A stretch of 41,965 nt of DNA from assembly GCA_030627125.1 (NCBI GenBank), contig DAOUSR010000007.1, forward strand, positions 1 to 41,965, in the 5' to 3' direction. Within the stretch, counting starts at the first letter, position 1, and every line of letters begins with the position of its first letter. The translations under genes and the position numbers were made by a program. Origin of the DNA: Thioploca sp. GTDB taxonomy: Bacteria; Pseudomonadota; Gammaproteobacteria; Beggiatoales; Beggiatoaceae. Positions 1 through 9,268 of the stretch are shown here, one piece after another. A model generated the notes under the pieces. It ran no database searches, was not told the DNA's origin, and saw nothing but the letters and a program-made list of their open reading frames with translations.

Positions 1-224
1 ATACAATGATTAAACAACATTAAACTTACAATAATGGATAAAATTATTTTTTGCATATTTTCTCGTGAAATTAGTTATTAAGAAATATTAGTTTAGCATA
101 AACATAACTAAAATTTAGTTCCATTTCAATAAATATTATTTTATAACAGTAAATTAAATATGTTGCTAACCATTAAAAAATATAGTAAGTGCCTATGTGG
201 AATCATTAATACCATTAAGTTAAT

Positions 225-249
225 GGCAACCATAACGGATTGCCCCTAC
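225..249 (-). repeat. GTAG-led hairpin repeat, family E copy 1
   Basis: Read on the minus strand it begins GTAGGGGCAATCC and ends in GGTTGCC, so GGCAA and TTGCC can pair. It closely matches 6619-6644 and more loosely 15662-15688. The rest of 1-268 is AT-rich, and I see no gene or RNA in it. Confidence 0.7.
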
Positions 250-268
250 ATAAAATGAAGACTTGAAT

Positions 269-1081
269 TTATGCAAATAGGGATGCTGGTTTTACTAATT
301 CTAATATGCTTTCGTACCATTTTATAGAACGAACTGGGGTGCTTATACTAGTGTCTTGATATTGACCATATTTAAGACCTTTTTCTGTTAGTTGGTAGTA
401 AAGATAATCTTTGGAGTCACGATGTTTGGTTTGTAAGTCAAATTCGATTAGTTTTACATTAATTAGTCTTGCACCTTTTAAACCAGTTTGTTTGGCTATG
501 ATTGATGGTATTAATAAGGTTTGTTGAACTTCAGATGGTTGAGATTTGATATTTAATATCTTTAGGATATCTAAATCGAATTTTTCCTTGATGGAGTTGT
601 TAATGGAAATCTGTTTTGCATTGCCAACTATGCCAAGATTATCTAATTTTTTGGCTTGAACTTCAGCGAATATGGTAATTTCTTGGTGAGATTTATTAGG
701 ATTGAGTGATACTGTACCTTTAGTTAGTAACTCATAGACCCAATCAGTCACGAGTACTGCAAATTCAGGATTACACCAAATAGCCAAATGAATAGCTACC
801 CTAGAATGTATCCATGTACCAGCATTATTTCCTCCACGAGTTATTTCCATAAGCCCTTTATTTCCGTCAAGGGCAGAATTCTGCCTTTGAGACTCTATGG
901 GCGTTTCAAGCTTTTTTGACAAAGCTATAAGAAATTCTTGAGTGGCATTATTACATCGATAATTTTTAATTTTTTTTCCAGTTGCCTTACACATAGCAGT
1001 AGAATCAAAATATCCATCACTAGAACGTTGGCGAATTGTAGCACCGTGGAAGTCACGGATAATTAAATTTTGGGTGGTCAT
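269..1081 (-). CDS. KilA-N domain protein, orphan phage-type DNA-binding protein
   Basis: This 270-residue protein carries a KilA-N domain over about residues 10-120. Visible hallmarks are the DGYFDSTAMCKATGKK stretch near the start and the IHSRVAIHLAIWCNPEFAV block near residue 95, followed by the WVYELL helix. The family is known from phage antirepressor-like and large-DNA-virus proteins and is thought to bind DNA. The C-terminal half (residues 130-270) has no domain I recognise; it contains a TGLKGARLINVKL stretch and a possible winged-helix-like end. No phage structural, integrase or repressor gene lies beside it, so it is probably a stray from a mobile element or a stand-alone regulator. 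The family call is firm; the cellular role is not known. Confidence 0.85.
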   Translation of the reverse strand: MTTQNLIIRDFHGATIRQRSSDGYFDSTAMCKATGKKIKNYRCNNATQEFLIALSKKLETPIESQRQNSALDGNKGLMEITRGGNNAGTWIHSRVAIHLAIWCNPEFAVLVTDWVYELLTKGTVSLNPNKSHQEITIFAEVQAKKLDNLGIVGNAKQISINNSIKEKFDLDILKILNIKSQPSEVQQTLLIPSIIAKQTGLKGARLINVKLIEFDLQTKHRDSKDYLYYQLTEKGLKYGQYQDTSISTPVRSIKWYESILELVKPASLFA

Positions 1082-1246
1082 TTTATAGACTTTCCATAGC
1101 AGTTATAGAATTTTTAGGGGAAACACTTAGCAGAGTGGCATTCTGTAATTACCACCTTTTTGAGTGTACATCCCTAGCTAAGTGTAGATCGAATTATAAG
1201 GTTTGGGGATTATCAAGATGGGAGGGTTAAAACTAGTAGTTATTTA

Positions 1247-1277
1247 GACCTGAAAAGTTTTGAAAACCTGTCAGGTC
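1247..1277. repeat. AACCTGNCAGGTT palindrome, family A copy 1 (degenerate)
   Basis: An imperfect version of the 33-nt nested palindrome seen at 4260-4292 and 41028-41060. The right arm AACCTGTCAGGT is intact and the left arm is eroded. It lies downstream of the PKD protein gene and upstream of the KilA-N gene. The remainder of the 1082-1342 gap shows nothing else I can name. Confidence 0.7.
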
Positions 1278-1342
1278 TGTAGTTTAATTAAAAGCCTATT
1301 TATTTGATATATTTAAGAGTTATTGGAGTAGTGTTAAATATT

Positions 1343-4123
1343 TTAATTAGGCTTATTTTTTAGCGTAATTGGAGTTTCACTATATACGATAGTACCATTG
1401 TGTTTACTATTCTCATCTGTTACACGATAACCAATAAAAATATCAATTTCTGAGAAAAACAGATTGGCAGGGTGTGCTTTTTTATTAAATATTGCATCAG
1501 AAATACGACCATTAAAAATATCAATTTTTAAGGTATCTACTGTTGTGTTATCTATTAATATTTTCTCAGCATTAGAGGCGGCCTGAATAGTATTTTTAAT
1601 TTCAGAATTAGTTAATGGTAACCAATTACACGCATTAAAAGTATCAGGAGCAATGTCAATTTTTGCACAGGTTGTATCAGTAGATACGTTACAAATACAT
1701 CCTTCACCATACCAAGGTTTAAATCCTTCAGCATTATCAACTGTTTTCAAATACCAACTATAGGTGTGTGCAGGAGAATTTTCTCCAGATGCTCTAATTA
1801 TTACTAATGGTTCAACTTTAGTATTAATATGATCTTTATTCACAATAATAGTGGCTACAACAGTTACTTCAGAATTAATATAATCAAATTTACCATCAGT
1901 AATTAATTCATTACCAATAAATACTCCGCTTTTAAATTTAGCCGCAATATACGTTTCATCTTCCAGTAACTTTCCATTGTCAGATAATGTTAGCAATTGT
2001 TCATCTAGCACTTCTATGACTTTTGATTTACTAGCCATCTGGCCGTTATCATCAATAACCAGTAAACTAATTACATAATCACCATCTTTAGGCTCTCTTT
2101 CAAATACGTATTCAAATTTAGAAGTGTCTATTGCATCTTCGGCAATTTTTTCAGTATTATAACTAGCCCACCACCAATAATCGGTTATTTTATCCACATT
2201 AACTTGAGGAGTTTCACAATCAATTACATCAGTGTGTGGAATAGTAGATTTAGTGGCATCAAGTTCAATGGTACGTAATCCGACAAAATTAGTAGTAAAA
2301 TCGGCTAGTAAATGAGGAATTGTAATAGGTTTTGAAGTAACATCTTTTTGTCCGTTGTTATCTATAACAGTCAAAGATATTAAATATTTACCATTTTTTA
2401 ATGTAACAGAAAATTCTTCACCAGTTTCAGGTAAGTCTGCTTCGGCTGCATTACTACATATATTTAGTATGCTCCATTCCCATTTTTCAATTGAACCTTC
2501 AGATGTTGCTGGATTTAATACAATTGGTTGTTGTAATTCATTATTATCAATAAATATATCGTGTATAACTTCAAATCGAGCAATTGGTGGTTCACTTTGA
2601 GCAACAATATCAAATTCTTTTGTTACAGGAGAGCTTGAGCTACCATCATCATCTTTAACAGTTAAGGTTATTTTATAATTACCTACGTTCCTAAATGTTA
2701 TGGAAGCGGTTTGGCCAGCGACAATTTGTTGACCATCAGATGATGACCAAGTATATTTGGCAATAGTACCATCTTCATCAACAGAATTTGCAGCATCCAA
2801 ATCTATCTTAAATCCATTTTGTTTGGTGGTAAATAAAGCTGTTGGAATTTTGTTTAATGTTTCATTATTTGCCAGAACAGTTATTGTTTTTTGAGTAGAG
2901 TGAGTTGCTCCTTGATTATCCGTAACTGTTAAGCCTATAGAATATGTGCCAACTTGAGAGAAAGTGTGAACTGGTGGAGTAGCTTCTGATGACATAAATA
3001 TACCATCGCTTGTCCATTCATAACTAGCAATTCTGCCATCTGAATCAGAAGAACTTAAAGCATTTAAAGATACTTCCAGAGGAGCTTGGCCTGTGGATGG
3101 CGTTGCACTAATTCTTGCAGTTGGTGATTGGTTAGTTACAATTTGATCCGTAGTTCGTATCCGAAAGGTTTGAATACTATTAGGCCATTTTTGTATATCA
3201 TAATGTCCTTCTACAGCAAATTTATATTCAGCATAACCTGTGCCTGTATCGTATACGTTATTAGCATAAAACTCAAAGGATTTACCTGAGCTACGTAGAA
3301 AAGAATATCCTCTACTACAGTTACGTAACATTGCATCAGGCCCGGCTATTCCCAAAAAATCATAATAATTATTTTTATCAGTTGACAATCCTTGTGTAAC
3401 TTTTTGTCCTCGATCTTCAAAAGCAAGATGCACTGTTGAACAACCAGTATCTTTTTCATTAGCTGCAAGTCGTATAAATACGTTATTATGAGAATCAGGA
3501 TTCAAACCTAACTCTTGAACAATATTTTGATCAATATCAGGAGTTACCGTAAATGTAACTTTTCCTCTTACTGGTATTGATATTTCTTGACAGCCTATAC
3601 CACATCCTTGAACAGATCCATTAGGATAACTCGCTTCAACTTTTAAAGTTATAGCTTTCTTATCGTCCAACACTCCTACACCAGTAATTTTTTTACTAAT
3701 ATCTCCTATAGTTGAAACTGTATAAACTATATCAGTAGTATATTTTTCTTCAGAACTAGGGACAAAGAAAAAACCAATGGATGGAGCAATACCGTCGGCT
3801 TTAGCACTAATCACAGATAATTTTTGGGGACCGTCCATATTCCATAGATTATCAGTTATTAAATCATAGTTTTTTTGCCAACCAGTAAAACCATATTCAT
3901 ATAGTTTTGAACGAAGAGTAATGCTACCTAATTGACTCCCAACCCATTGAATACTATTAGGATAAACATTAGCTGCTCCTATCAATAAAGTGTCGCAATC
4001 TAGACAATGGTCTATTTTTATAACTCCTTTTTCAACTGCAGCATAACTGATATTGGATAATAAAAGAAATAATATTATATATTTGGTAACTTTGAATAAG
4101 TTCATAATATTTTTTAAATTCAA
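1343..4123 (-). CDS. Secreted multidomain PKD-repeat protein
   Basis: A 926-residue exported protein. Residues 1-29 form a signal peptide with a long hydrophobic core ending SYAA. Residues 30-330 are an unrecognised beta-rich region with paired cysteines. PKD domains follow at about 333-417 and 424-510, with the usual DSDGRIASYEW/DEDGTIAKYTW and GTYSIGLTVTD/GNYKITLTVKDD signatures; weaker PKD-like units lie at about 513-600 and 603-706. Residues 740-926 form a C-terminal beta module also present in the giant surface protein at 32842-38190. There is no LPXTG, autotransporter barrel or transmembrane anchor, so it is probably released or held non-covalently at the surface. PKD domains usually mediate protein or carbohydrate contacts. 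Its ligand is unknown. The gene appears to be transcribed alone. Confidence 0.85.
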   Translation of the reverse strand: MNLKNIMNLFKVTKYIILFLLLSNISYAAVEKGVIKIDHCLDCDTLLIGAANVYPNSIQWVGSQLGSITLRSKLYEYGFTGWQKNYDLITDNLWNMDGPQKLSVISAKADGIAPSIGFFFVPSSEEKYTTDIVYTVSTIGDISKKITGVGVLDDKKAITLKVEASYPNGSVQGCGIGCQEISIPVRGKVTFTVTPDIDQNIVQELGLNPDSHNNVFIRLAANEKDTGCSTVHLAFEDRGQKVTQGLSTDKNNYYDFLGIAGPDAMLRNCSRGYSFLRSSGKSFEFYANNVYDTGTGYAEYKFAVEGHYDIQKWPNSIQTFRIRTTDQIVTNQSPTARISATPSTGQAPLEVSLNALSSSDSDGRIASYEWTSDGIFMSSEATPPVHTFSQVGTYSIGLTVTDNQGATHSTQKTITVLANNETLNKIPTALFTTKQNGFKIDLDAANSVDEDGTIAKYTWSSSDGQQIVAGQTASITFRNVGNYKITLTVKDDDGSSSSPVTKEFDIVAQSEPPIARFEVIHDIFIDNNELQQPIVLNPATSEGSIEKWEWSILNICSNAAEADLPETGEEFSVTLKNGKYLISLTVIDNNGQKDVTSKPITIPHLLADFTTNFVGLRTIELDATKSTIPHTDVIDCETPQVNVDKITDYWWWASYNTEKIAEDAIDTSKFEYVFEREPKDGDYVISLLVIDDNGQMASKSKVIEVLDEQLLTLSDNGKLLEDETYIAAKFKSGVFIGNELITDGKFDYINSEVTVVATIIVNKDHINTKVEPLVIIRASGENSPAHTYSWYLKTVDNAEGFKPWYGEGCICNVSTDTTCAKIDIAPDTFNACNWLPLTNSEIKNTIQAASNAEKILIDNTTVDTLKIDIFNGRISDAIFNKKAHPANLFFSEIDIFIGYRVTDENSKHNGTIVYSETPITLKNKPN

Positions 4124-4259
4124 TAGGAAATATATGGTTACTGAATGTTAATTTAAATAGCAGTATTATTCCACATATTTTTTAAAGGAATGAAGCAAGA
4201 AAATCACGATATATATTTTCAACGAAAACGTTGGGGAATATAATGTTCCAAAAACAACT

Positions 4260-4292
4260 AAACCTGACAGGTTTTTAAAACCTGTCAGGTTT
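4260..4292. repeat. 33-nt nested palindrome, family A copy 2 (intact)
   Basis: Two AACCTG-N-CAGGTT dyads are joined through TTTTTAAAA, giving 16-nt arms that are perfectly complementary around one unpaired central base. It lies in the 4124-4337 gap, downstream of the 606-residue protein gene and upstream of the PKD gene, where it could form a strong hairpin in the transcript. Nothing else is recognisable in that gap. Confidence 0.85.
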
Positions 4293-4337
4293 GCATTTAT
4301 TACTAATTAAAACTTATTAGTTAACTATAAATAGCTA

Positions 4338-6158
4338 CTAATTTGAACCTCTGTGCATTGGACGCCATTGTTCATACTCTGACTCAGAAGCTTTTTCAAA
4401 AGTATATAAAATACCTGGATAATGAGCTTCACAATTCTCTTCACTACCAACACATTTGTCAGCACGTGGTGCTACTGCCATAACAACTCGGCCAGATTTC
4501 CATGCCATATGATCTCCAGTACTACCAAATTTACGTTTCAAGTCTTTAATGGTAAATACAGCAACTTGCTCACGAATTGGGAATTCTTGAGAAATAACTT
4601 CGGCATTAACACAAGGGGAAACTACACAACCAGGACCAGCTTTAGTAGAAGCAGACTTTTCCTCAATATCCCACACTTGAATATTATATGGTTTAGCAGT
4701 GTTAAGAATGTGTTCAACAGCAGCAGATAAATAACCACGCTTGCCTAACAACTGATCAGTTACGTTTATCGCAGATCGCCTACTTGCCTCTTGTTGATTA
4801 TCTCTCCAAAGATTTCTATCCTCACCATAATAAAACATAGTTGGGTAAAAAGCTACATACCAACTGTTTAGAGCAGAATTATCATAGTAAAAACTAGAGA
4901 ATGATTGATAAGAAGCTCCATTAGATTTTCTACGAACAGCCTCTTGAACTTCAGTAATACTATTGGTTCCCATGCGAGCATCCCAACCATCTATACCAGT
5001 AAAACCATTTGTATTAGCAGTTACACTATCTAACCAATTAAAATCATCAGTTCCAGTAATGTAATCATCGCCATCAGCTAAAGTTGGACCCCATGTATTA
5101 TTAAAGCTAATACGTGATTCCATAAGATTTGATTCTTTATAACCATATACATATGAATAATTACTTGCTATTGCAGAAGCACTTTCATTGTGTAAAATAA
5201 CACCATCATCATGATTAGTTACAATAACACCATTCTCATTTACTTCGTCAATATAGTTGTCAACTCTATGATTATGTGTATTAGTACGGAAGTTCACTAA
5301 TGCGTCAGCATTATAAGCCAAACCATAATCTTGGCCAACCATATTGATAAAAGCACTACCAGTCAAAACATTACCAACATCTTCTGCCCATCTAGCTGGT
5401 TCAAGAACAGTAAAGTTCCCTATTTCATCTTGGAATGGACCTTCAGGTGCTGCACTATCATTATTAGGATAAGCCATATATCCATCTACCCATGACCATA
5501 AATGAGTTCCTAATCCATTACCAACTTGACGTTGACCTAATCCAGATAATTTATTAGCATTGGAATCATCTATAAATTTAGGCATGTTGGTAGATACTGC
5601 ATTTTTAGGCATTAATACACCTTCAGCAATAAATTCAACTTGACCTACATTACGATGATGTAGAATTAATTCTTTAGTAATATTTCCCGGAGGATTATCA
5701 GTATTGTTAGGGTCTGGAATCAAATCACTTGATTGGTCATAGCAGTTTAGAGTATCTTTAACAGGAGTAGTACCATCAGCTAATTCTGGACCACAACTGC
5801 TCAACATACCTGTATATCTGAAGTTTTTAGGATCTAAACTTTGGTCAATTTCCCAATAGCCATCACCATCAATATCTGCCAAACGAAATACGAATACATC
5901 GCCTGGTGATAGGATAATATCCATATCCAACAATTCACCACACCATGAAGCACCACGAAAACGTAAATGGCCTTGTATCCATTCTGGAGCGTTATTCATG
6001 ATAGTAAAATAGTTTTCGCCATACCCATAAAACACTGGGAACAACAAAGCATCACCACTACCATTAGCTTCCAACTCTATCATAGCATTAGCTTGACCAA
6101 CTACACCCAAACTCAATGCAACTGCTACTGAAGCAGCAAGTTTATTTATTCTCTTCAT
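4338..6158 (-). CDS. Secreted cysteine-rich protein of unknown function
   Basis: The 606-residue product starts with a clean Sec signal peptide (residues 1-25, Lys-Arg then a hydrophobic core, cleavage after QANA). The mature part is acidic, aromatic- and Asn-rich, and has no transmembrane segment. Several cysteines occur as close pairs or in short stretches (WCGELL, SSCGPEL, CVVSPC, CVGSEENC), which suggests disulfide bonds in the periplasm or outside the cell. The N-terminal part (GDALLFPVFYGYGENYFTIMN) looks like a beta-sandwich opening. I cannot assign a family. An AGGA sequence lies about 14 nt before the ATG. The gene stands alone behind a long AT-rich upstream region carrying two TGTTG-N8-CAACA dyads, so regulated expression is plausible. 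Surface-layer, adhesin or matrix roles are all possible. Confidence 0.8.
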   Translation of the reverse strand: MKRINKLAASVAVALSLGVVGQANAMIELEANGSGDALLFPVFYGYGENYFTIMNNAPEWIQGHLRFRGASWCGELLDMDIILSPGDVFVFRLADIDGDGYWEIDQSLDPKNFRYTGMLSSCGPELADGTTPVKDTLNCYDQSSDLIPDPNNTDNPPGNITKELILHHRNVGQVEFIAEGVLMPKNAVSTNMPKFIDDSNANKLSGLGQRQVGNGLGTHLWSWVDGYMAYPNNDSAAPEGPFQDEIGNFTVLEPARWAEDVGNVLTGSAFINMVGQDYGLAYNADALVNFRTNTHNHRVDNYIDEVNENGVIVTNHDDGVILHNESASAIASNYSYVYGYKESNLMESRISFNNTWGPTLADGDDYITGTDDFNWLDSVTANTNGFTGIDGWDARMGTNSITEVQEAVRRKSNGASYQSFSSFYYDNSALNSWYVAFYPTMFYYGEDRNLWRDNQQEASRRSAINVTDQLLGKRGYLSAAVEHILNTAKPYNIQVWDIEEKSASTKAGPGCVVSPCVNAEVISQEFPIREQVAVFTIKDLKRKFGSTGDHMAWKSGRVVMAVAPRADKCVGSEENCEAHYPGILYTFEKASESEYEQWRPMHRGSN

Positions 6159-6427
6159 AAGATCGAAGTTCCTATCTATAAAGTTATTAATACAATTTTC
6201 TGATTAGTTAAGCTCTACAATTTCTTTAATAAAGAAGATTAATCTAACTTAACCATATTTTAAATGCGTTACCGTAATAAATATCAAAGTATTTAACTTA
6301 TATAATACCCGACTAAATGTATCTATTACATCTTAAATCTATTAAAAACATACTACACAGTGTTTTATTGAGTGTCAATAGACAGAATGATAAAAATTTT
6401 ATGTAAACATAAATTCCTACTCAATTG

Positions 6428-6445
6428 TGTTGCAAAAAGACAACA
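6428..6445. promoter_or_regulatory. TGTTG-N8-CAACA dyad 1
   Basis: An 18-nt dyad with 5-nt arms, about 270 nt upstream of the leftward gene at 4338-6158. The same arms and spacing recur at 6559-6576. A repeated dyad upstream of a solitary gene could be an operator pair, but arms of 5 nt in AT-rich DNA can arise by chance. Confidence 0.25.
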
Positions 6446-6558
6446 ATCTATCGCACTTCAGCTAAATGTCATTTCACGAAATATTACACATTATTTTATA
6501 CTGTGTCAACAAATAATGCAATATTTATTTAAAAATTATAATTTCACATGATGAAAAT

Positions 6559-6576
6559 TGTTGCGTACATACAACA
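6559..6576. promoter_or_regulatory. TGTTG-N8-CAACA dyad 2
   Basis: The second copy of the 18-nt dyad, 131 nt from the first. Both begin TGTTGC and end ACAACA. The rest of the 6159-6618 non-coding stretch is AT-rich and shows no other structure I recognise. Confidence 0.25.
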
Positions 6577-6618
6577 TTATATTAGTAATAATCCAAAAAT
6601 TGTACATGGTTAACATTC

Positions 6619-6644
6619 GTAGGGGCAATCCCTTGTGGTTGCCC
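6619..6644 (+). repeat. GTAG-led hairpin repeat, family E copy 2
   Basis: GTAG followed by GGGCAA, a ten-base loop and TTGCCC. The tetranucleotide plus imperfect hairpin is the layout of REP elements. Near-matches lie at 225-249 and 15662-15688, both in the opposite orientation. Confidence 0.75.
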
Positions 6645-6657
6645 AAAATGCAGTTGT

Positions 6658-6736
6658 GTAGGTTGGGTTAGTGATAACGTAACCCAACATTCTCAACCAA
6701 TCAAGTGTTGGGTTACGCTCCGCTAACCCAACCTAC
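6658..6736. repeat. Paired GTAG-led hairpins, BIME-like, family B copy 1
   Basis: Two inverted units. Each reads GTAG, then GTTGGGTTAG, a short loop and CGTAACCCAAC when read inward from its own end. This is the arrangement of two head-to-head REP sequences (a BIME). Related units lie at 23434-23584 and 28853-28927. The right end runs into the glycosyltransferase gene: on the minus strand the repeat supplies the last codons and the TAG stop. Confidence 0.85.
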
Positions 6737-8036
6737 TAAAAAAGCTACGAATGGCTCGTAATGGTTCAGTTATTCGCCATGAATTTGAATTCTCCATAAT
6801 TTCCAATTTATTTTTTAATATATTATATTCATGCTCACAATCCCAAGCCAAAGATTTTCTTAAATCATTTTCTACAATCATATCTGGAGCTAAACTAGCA
6901 TTAGAACATAACTCTCGCAAAGGTTTAGTTACAAGAGACCAATGGTATTGTTTAGCAAGTATCTTAGCTCCATTTGCATAAGTTGCATAATTCTTATTAT
7001 CATACATTTGCTTAATAGCAGTTACCCAACCCGCTTCATCCTCTGATTTTACCACAATACCAGCATTATTAGCAATAATAGCATCAGCTAATACATCACC
7101 GCCAGTTGTAATAATAGGTTTCCCAGCCCATAAATAATGTAAAATTCTCGTCCGAAAAGAAAAATGAGTTTCAAGAGTATCAAGATGAGTACTAACTCCA
7201 ACATCAGCATCCAGCAAATAATTTGCTAAACTAGCATAAGGAACCCAACCACTTTGAAAAATAACCTGATTATTATATAAACCTAATTCTTTAGCTAAAG
7301 TTTCCGCTTGAATTTGTTTGGGCATTATTGGAATGGTCGGATTAGGATGTTGAGTGCCTAAAAAGATTAATTTTAAATTCGGATAATCGGGCAATAAACG
7401 ATGGATCGCTCGAATTAAAGTTAATGGATCAAACCATTCCCAAATTCCTCCACCCCATAGTAAGATAAAACTATCTTTATAGTTAAATTCTCTATTTGTA
7501 CGTTGAGGCATAATATCTGGTAAACCAAACGGTATAGTTACTATTCTTTGTTGGATTTGTTTATAGGTAAATGGATTAATGCGTCCTAGAGCTAATAAAT
7601 GACCTAACCATAAATCCCGTTGGCGGTCACTAGCACATAAAAAATAATCAGCCCGCTTAAGTTGGTTATTCATCATATTAACTTGATTGTGAATATCGGT
7701 ATTATTTTGCTCTAAACCTTCTAAAGGAACTGGATCATATAAATCTGCTATCAGAATTTTACTAGTTTGATACAATACTGGATAATGGTCAAAAATAAAT
7801 CCTTGAAAAATAATAATATCATGCTGTTCTATTAACTTACTAATATTATCGTGTTTGTGTTGAACTAAGCGTATAGGCTCAATTGATTGAGATACTTCAG
7901 ATATTGAATTAGGAATCGCTAATGTAACTGGAAAAGAAGAAATTAAGGCTTTAGCAAATTCCCAGTATCTAATAGCCGGCCCAGCCATACGTTCGGTAAT
8001 TACATCTGGAGATAAAATAAGAATGGAATTTGGCAT
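6723..8036 (-). CDS. GT4-like family glycosyltransferase
   Basis: The 437-residue protein has the two-Rossmann GT-B layout: an N-terminal acceptor half with an AGPAIRYWEFAKAL opening, and a C-terminal nucleotide-sugar half with LLWGGGIWEWFDPLTLIRAI, VIFQSGWVPY and a KPIITTGGDVLADAI stretch. It is soluble, with no membrane segment. The tail holds NSWRITEPLRAIRSFF, a short motif often seen at the C-terminus of glycosyltransferases of surface polysaccharide clusters. The sugar donor and acceptor cannot be read from the sequence. The last residues, ending RLG, and the TAG stop are encoded inside an intergenic hairpin repeat (6658-6736), so the native C-terminus may have been replaced when that repeat inserted. 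The gene lies alone and diverges from 8215-9105. Confidence 0.85.
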   Translation of the reverse strand: MPNSILILSPDVITERMAGPAIRYWEFAKALISSFPVTLAIPNSISEVSQSIEPIRLVQHKHDNISKLIEQHDIIIFQGFIFDHYPVLYQTSKILIADLYDPVPLEGLEQNNTDIHNQVNMMNNQLKRADYFLCASDRQRDLWLGHLLALGRINPFTYKQIQQRIVTIPFGLPDIMPQRTNREFNYKDSFILLWGGGIWEWFDPLTLIRAIHRLLPDYPNLKLIFLGTQHPNPTIPIMPKQIQAETLAKELGLYNNQVIFQSGWVPYASLANYLLDADVGVSTHLDTLETHFSFRTRILHYLWAGKPIITTGGDVLADAIIANNAGIVVKSEDEAGWVTAIKQMYDNKNYATYANGAKILAKQYHWSLVTKPLRELCSNASLAPDMIVENDLRKSLAWDCEHEYNILKNKLEIMENSNSWRITEPLRAIRSFFSRLG

Positions 8037-8214
8037 ATAATGTATATTTATGAATTAAAAAGTTAAAAATTATAAATGTATAGTATATATTATAGGTAAT
8101 CTGATTACCTCAACTAAAATCCTTAAATTAACGGCATTATTGTGATTGCCTTCCTTAAGACTATAAAATAATTTTTAAATATTAAGTAATTTAAATTATA
8201 ATATCCCAATAGAA

Positions 8215-9105
8215 ATGATTATCTTAAAACCAAAATTTATTCTAATAATATTGCTTAGCCTGATGATGCCAATTATGGCTACTGAAGTTTGCGATCAAGC
8301 TAATGAACTACTTTATCAAGCATATGATTTATACGCTAAAAAACATGTAATTTCTCAACAAAAACGGTTATTAGAAAGGGCTTTGCAGCTTTGTCCTAAT
8401 CCAGAAATTCATAATTATTTGGCTTTTGTGTTGGGAAATTCTGGGAAATATTCTCAAGCAATTAAACATTATAAGCAAGCTTTACAACAAAATCCCAAAT
8501 TTTACGAAGCATGGTATGACTTAGGAGAACTTTATTATGAACAAAATCAATTTATTCTAAGCTTAGAAGCATACTTACATATATGTAAAATAGATGTAGA
8601 TGCCAAAGTGCAAATCCAACAATTATTAACTGAACGAAATTATGCTATTGTAGATTCAGATAAAATTATCTCCCAAGAAAATTTATTACTTTTATATAAT
8701 CCTAAAAATAATGCTACTATTAATAATAATCTTTTAGATTGCGGAATCAAATTACAAATACAACCTGTGTTTTCTTTTTATAATTTTAAATTTAACAATG
8801 ATATTCTAAAATCATCGAAGCAACTAGATGAAATTGCTGCAACTTTACGGAAACTATATAATAGTACGATTAAAATTCATGCTCATACAGATACTTTTAC
8901 TAATAAAATTAATCGAGATGAACTTAATCTAAAATCATCGCAAAAACGAGCTACAGCAATAGCTAATGCATTAGTAGAAAAAGGAATATCTATAGAAAGA
9001 ATTCAAACTTTCGGACACGGATACCATAAACCAATAGCTTATGGTATATCATCAATAGTCGCAAAGAAAAATACCAGGATAGAGATTGAAATAATTAATC
9101 TTTAA
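8215..9105 (+). CDS. TPR protein with C-terminal OmpA-like domain
   Basis: A 296-residue exported protein. Residues 1-22 look like a signal peptide ending IMA. About residues 25-145 hold two to three TPR units, for example HNYLAFVLGNSGKYSQAIKH and WYDLGELYYEQNQFILSLEA. Residues 195-296 are an OmpA-like peptidoglycan-binding domain: HAHTDTF, then LNLKSSQKRATAIANALVEK, GHGYHKPIA and the ending NTRIEIEI. The usual NRRVEI motif is altered to NTRIEIEI. The protein probably tethers a TPR scaffold to peptidoglycan in the periplasm. It precedes the housekeeping run by about 160 nt and may be transcribed separately. Confidence 0.82.
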   Translation: MIILKPKFILIILLSLMMPIMATEVCDQANELLYQAYDLYAKKHVISQQKRLLERALQLCPNPEIHNYLAFVLGNSGKYSQAIKHYKQALQQNPKFYEAWYDLGELYYEQNQFILSLEAYLHICKIDVDAKVQIQQLLTERNYAIVDSDKIISQENLLLLYNPKNNATINNNLLDCGIKLQIQPVFSFYNFKFNNDILKSSKQLDEIAATLRKLYNSTIKIHAHTDTFTNKINRDELNLKSSQKRATAIANALVEKGISIERIQTFGHGYHKPIAYGISSIVAKKNTRIEIEIINL

Positions 9106-9268
9106 AAAGAAAGTTAGATATTTATGCTTAGCTTAAGGTTATATAAAAATTAATAGCAATTTACAATAATTGAAATACTAAAGTATGGTATTATTGTTCC
9201 CATTTGAATAATTAAATCATAAATTTATCGATTTTATCATTCTTTTTTTCAAAGTTGTGGAATAAATC

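Noticed and set aside
1285-1355. AAGCCTA/TAGGCTT inverted repeat at the PKD gene end as a terminator
   Set aside because: The 7-bp arms are about 60 nt apart and overlap the coding end; the pairing is too weak.
6751-6981. Rightward 76-codon frame opposite the glycosyltransferase C-terminus
   Set aside because: It is antisense to a well-supported gene and has no recognisable features.
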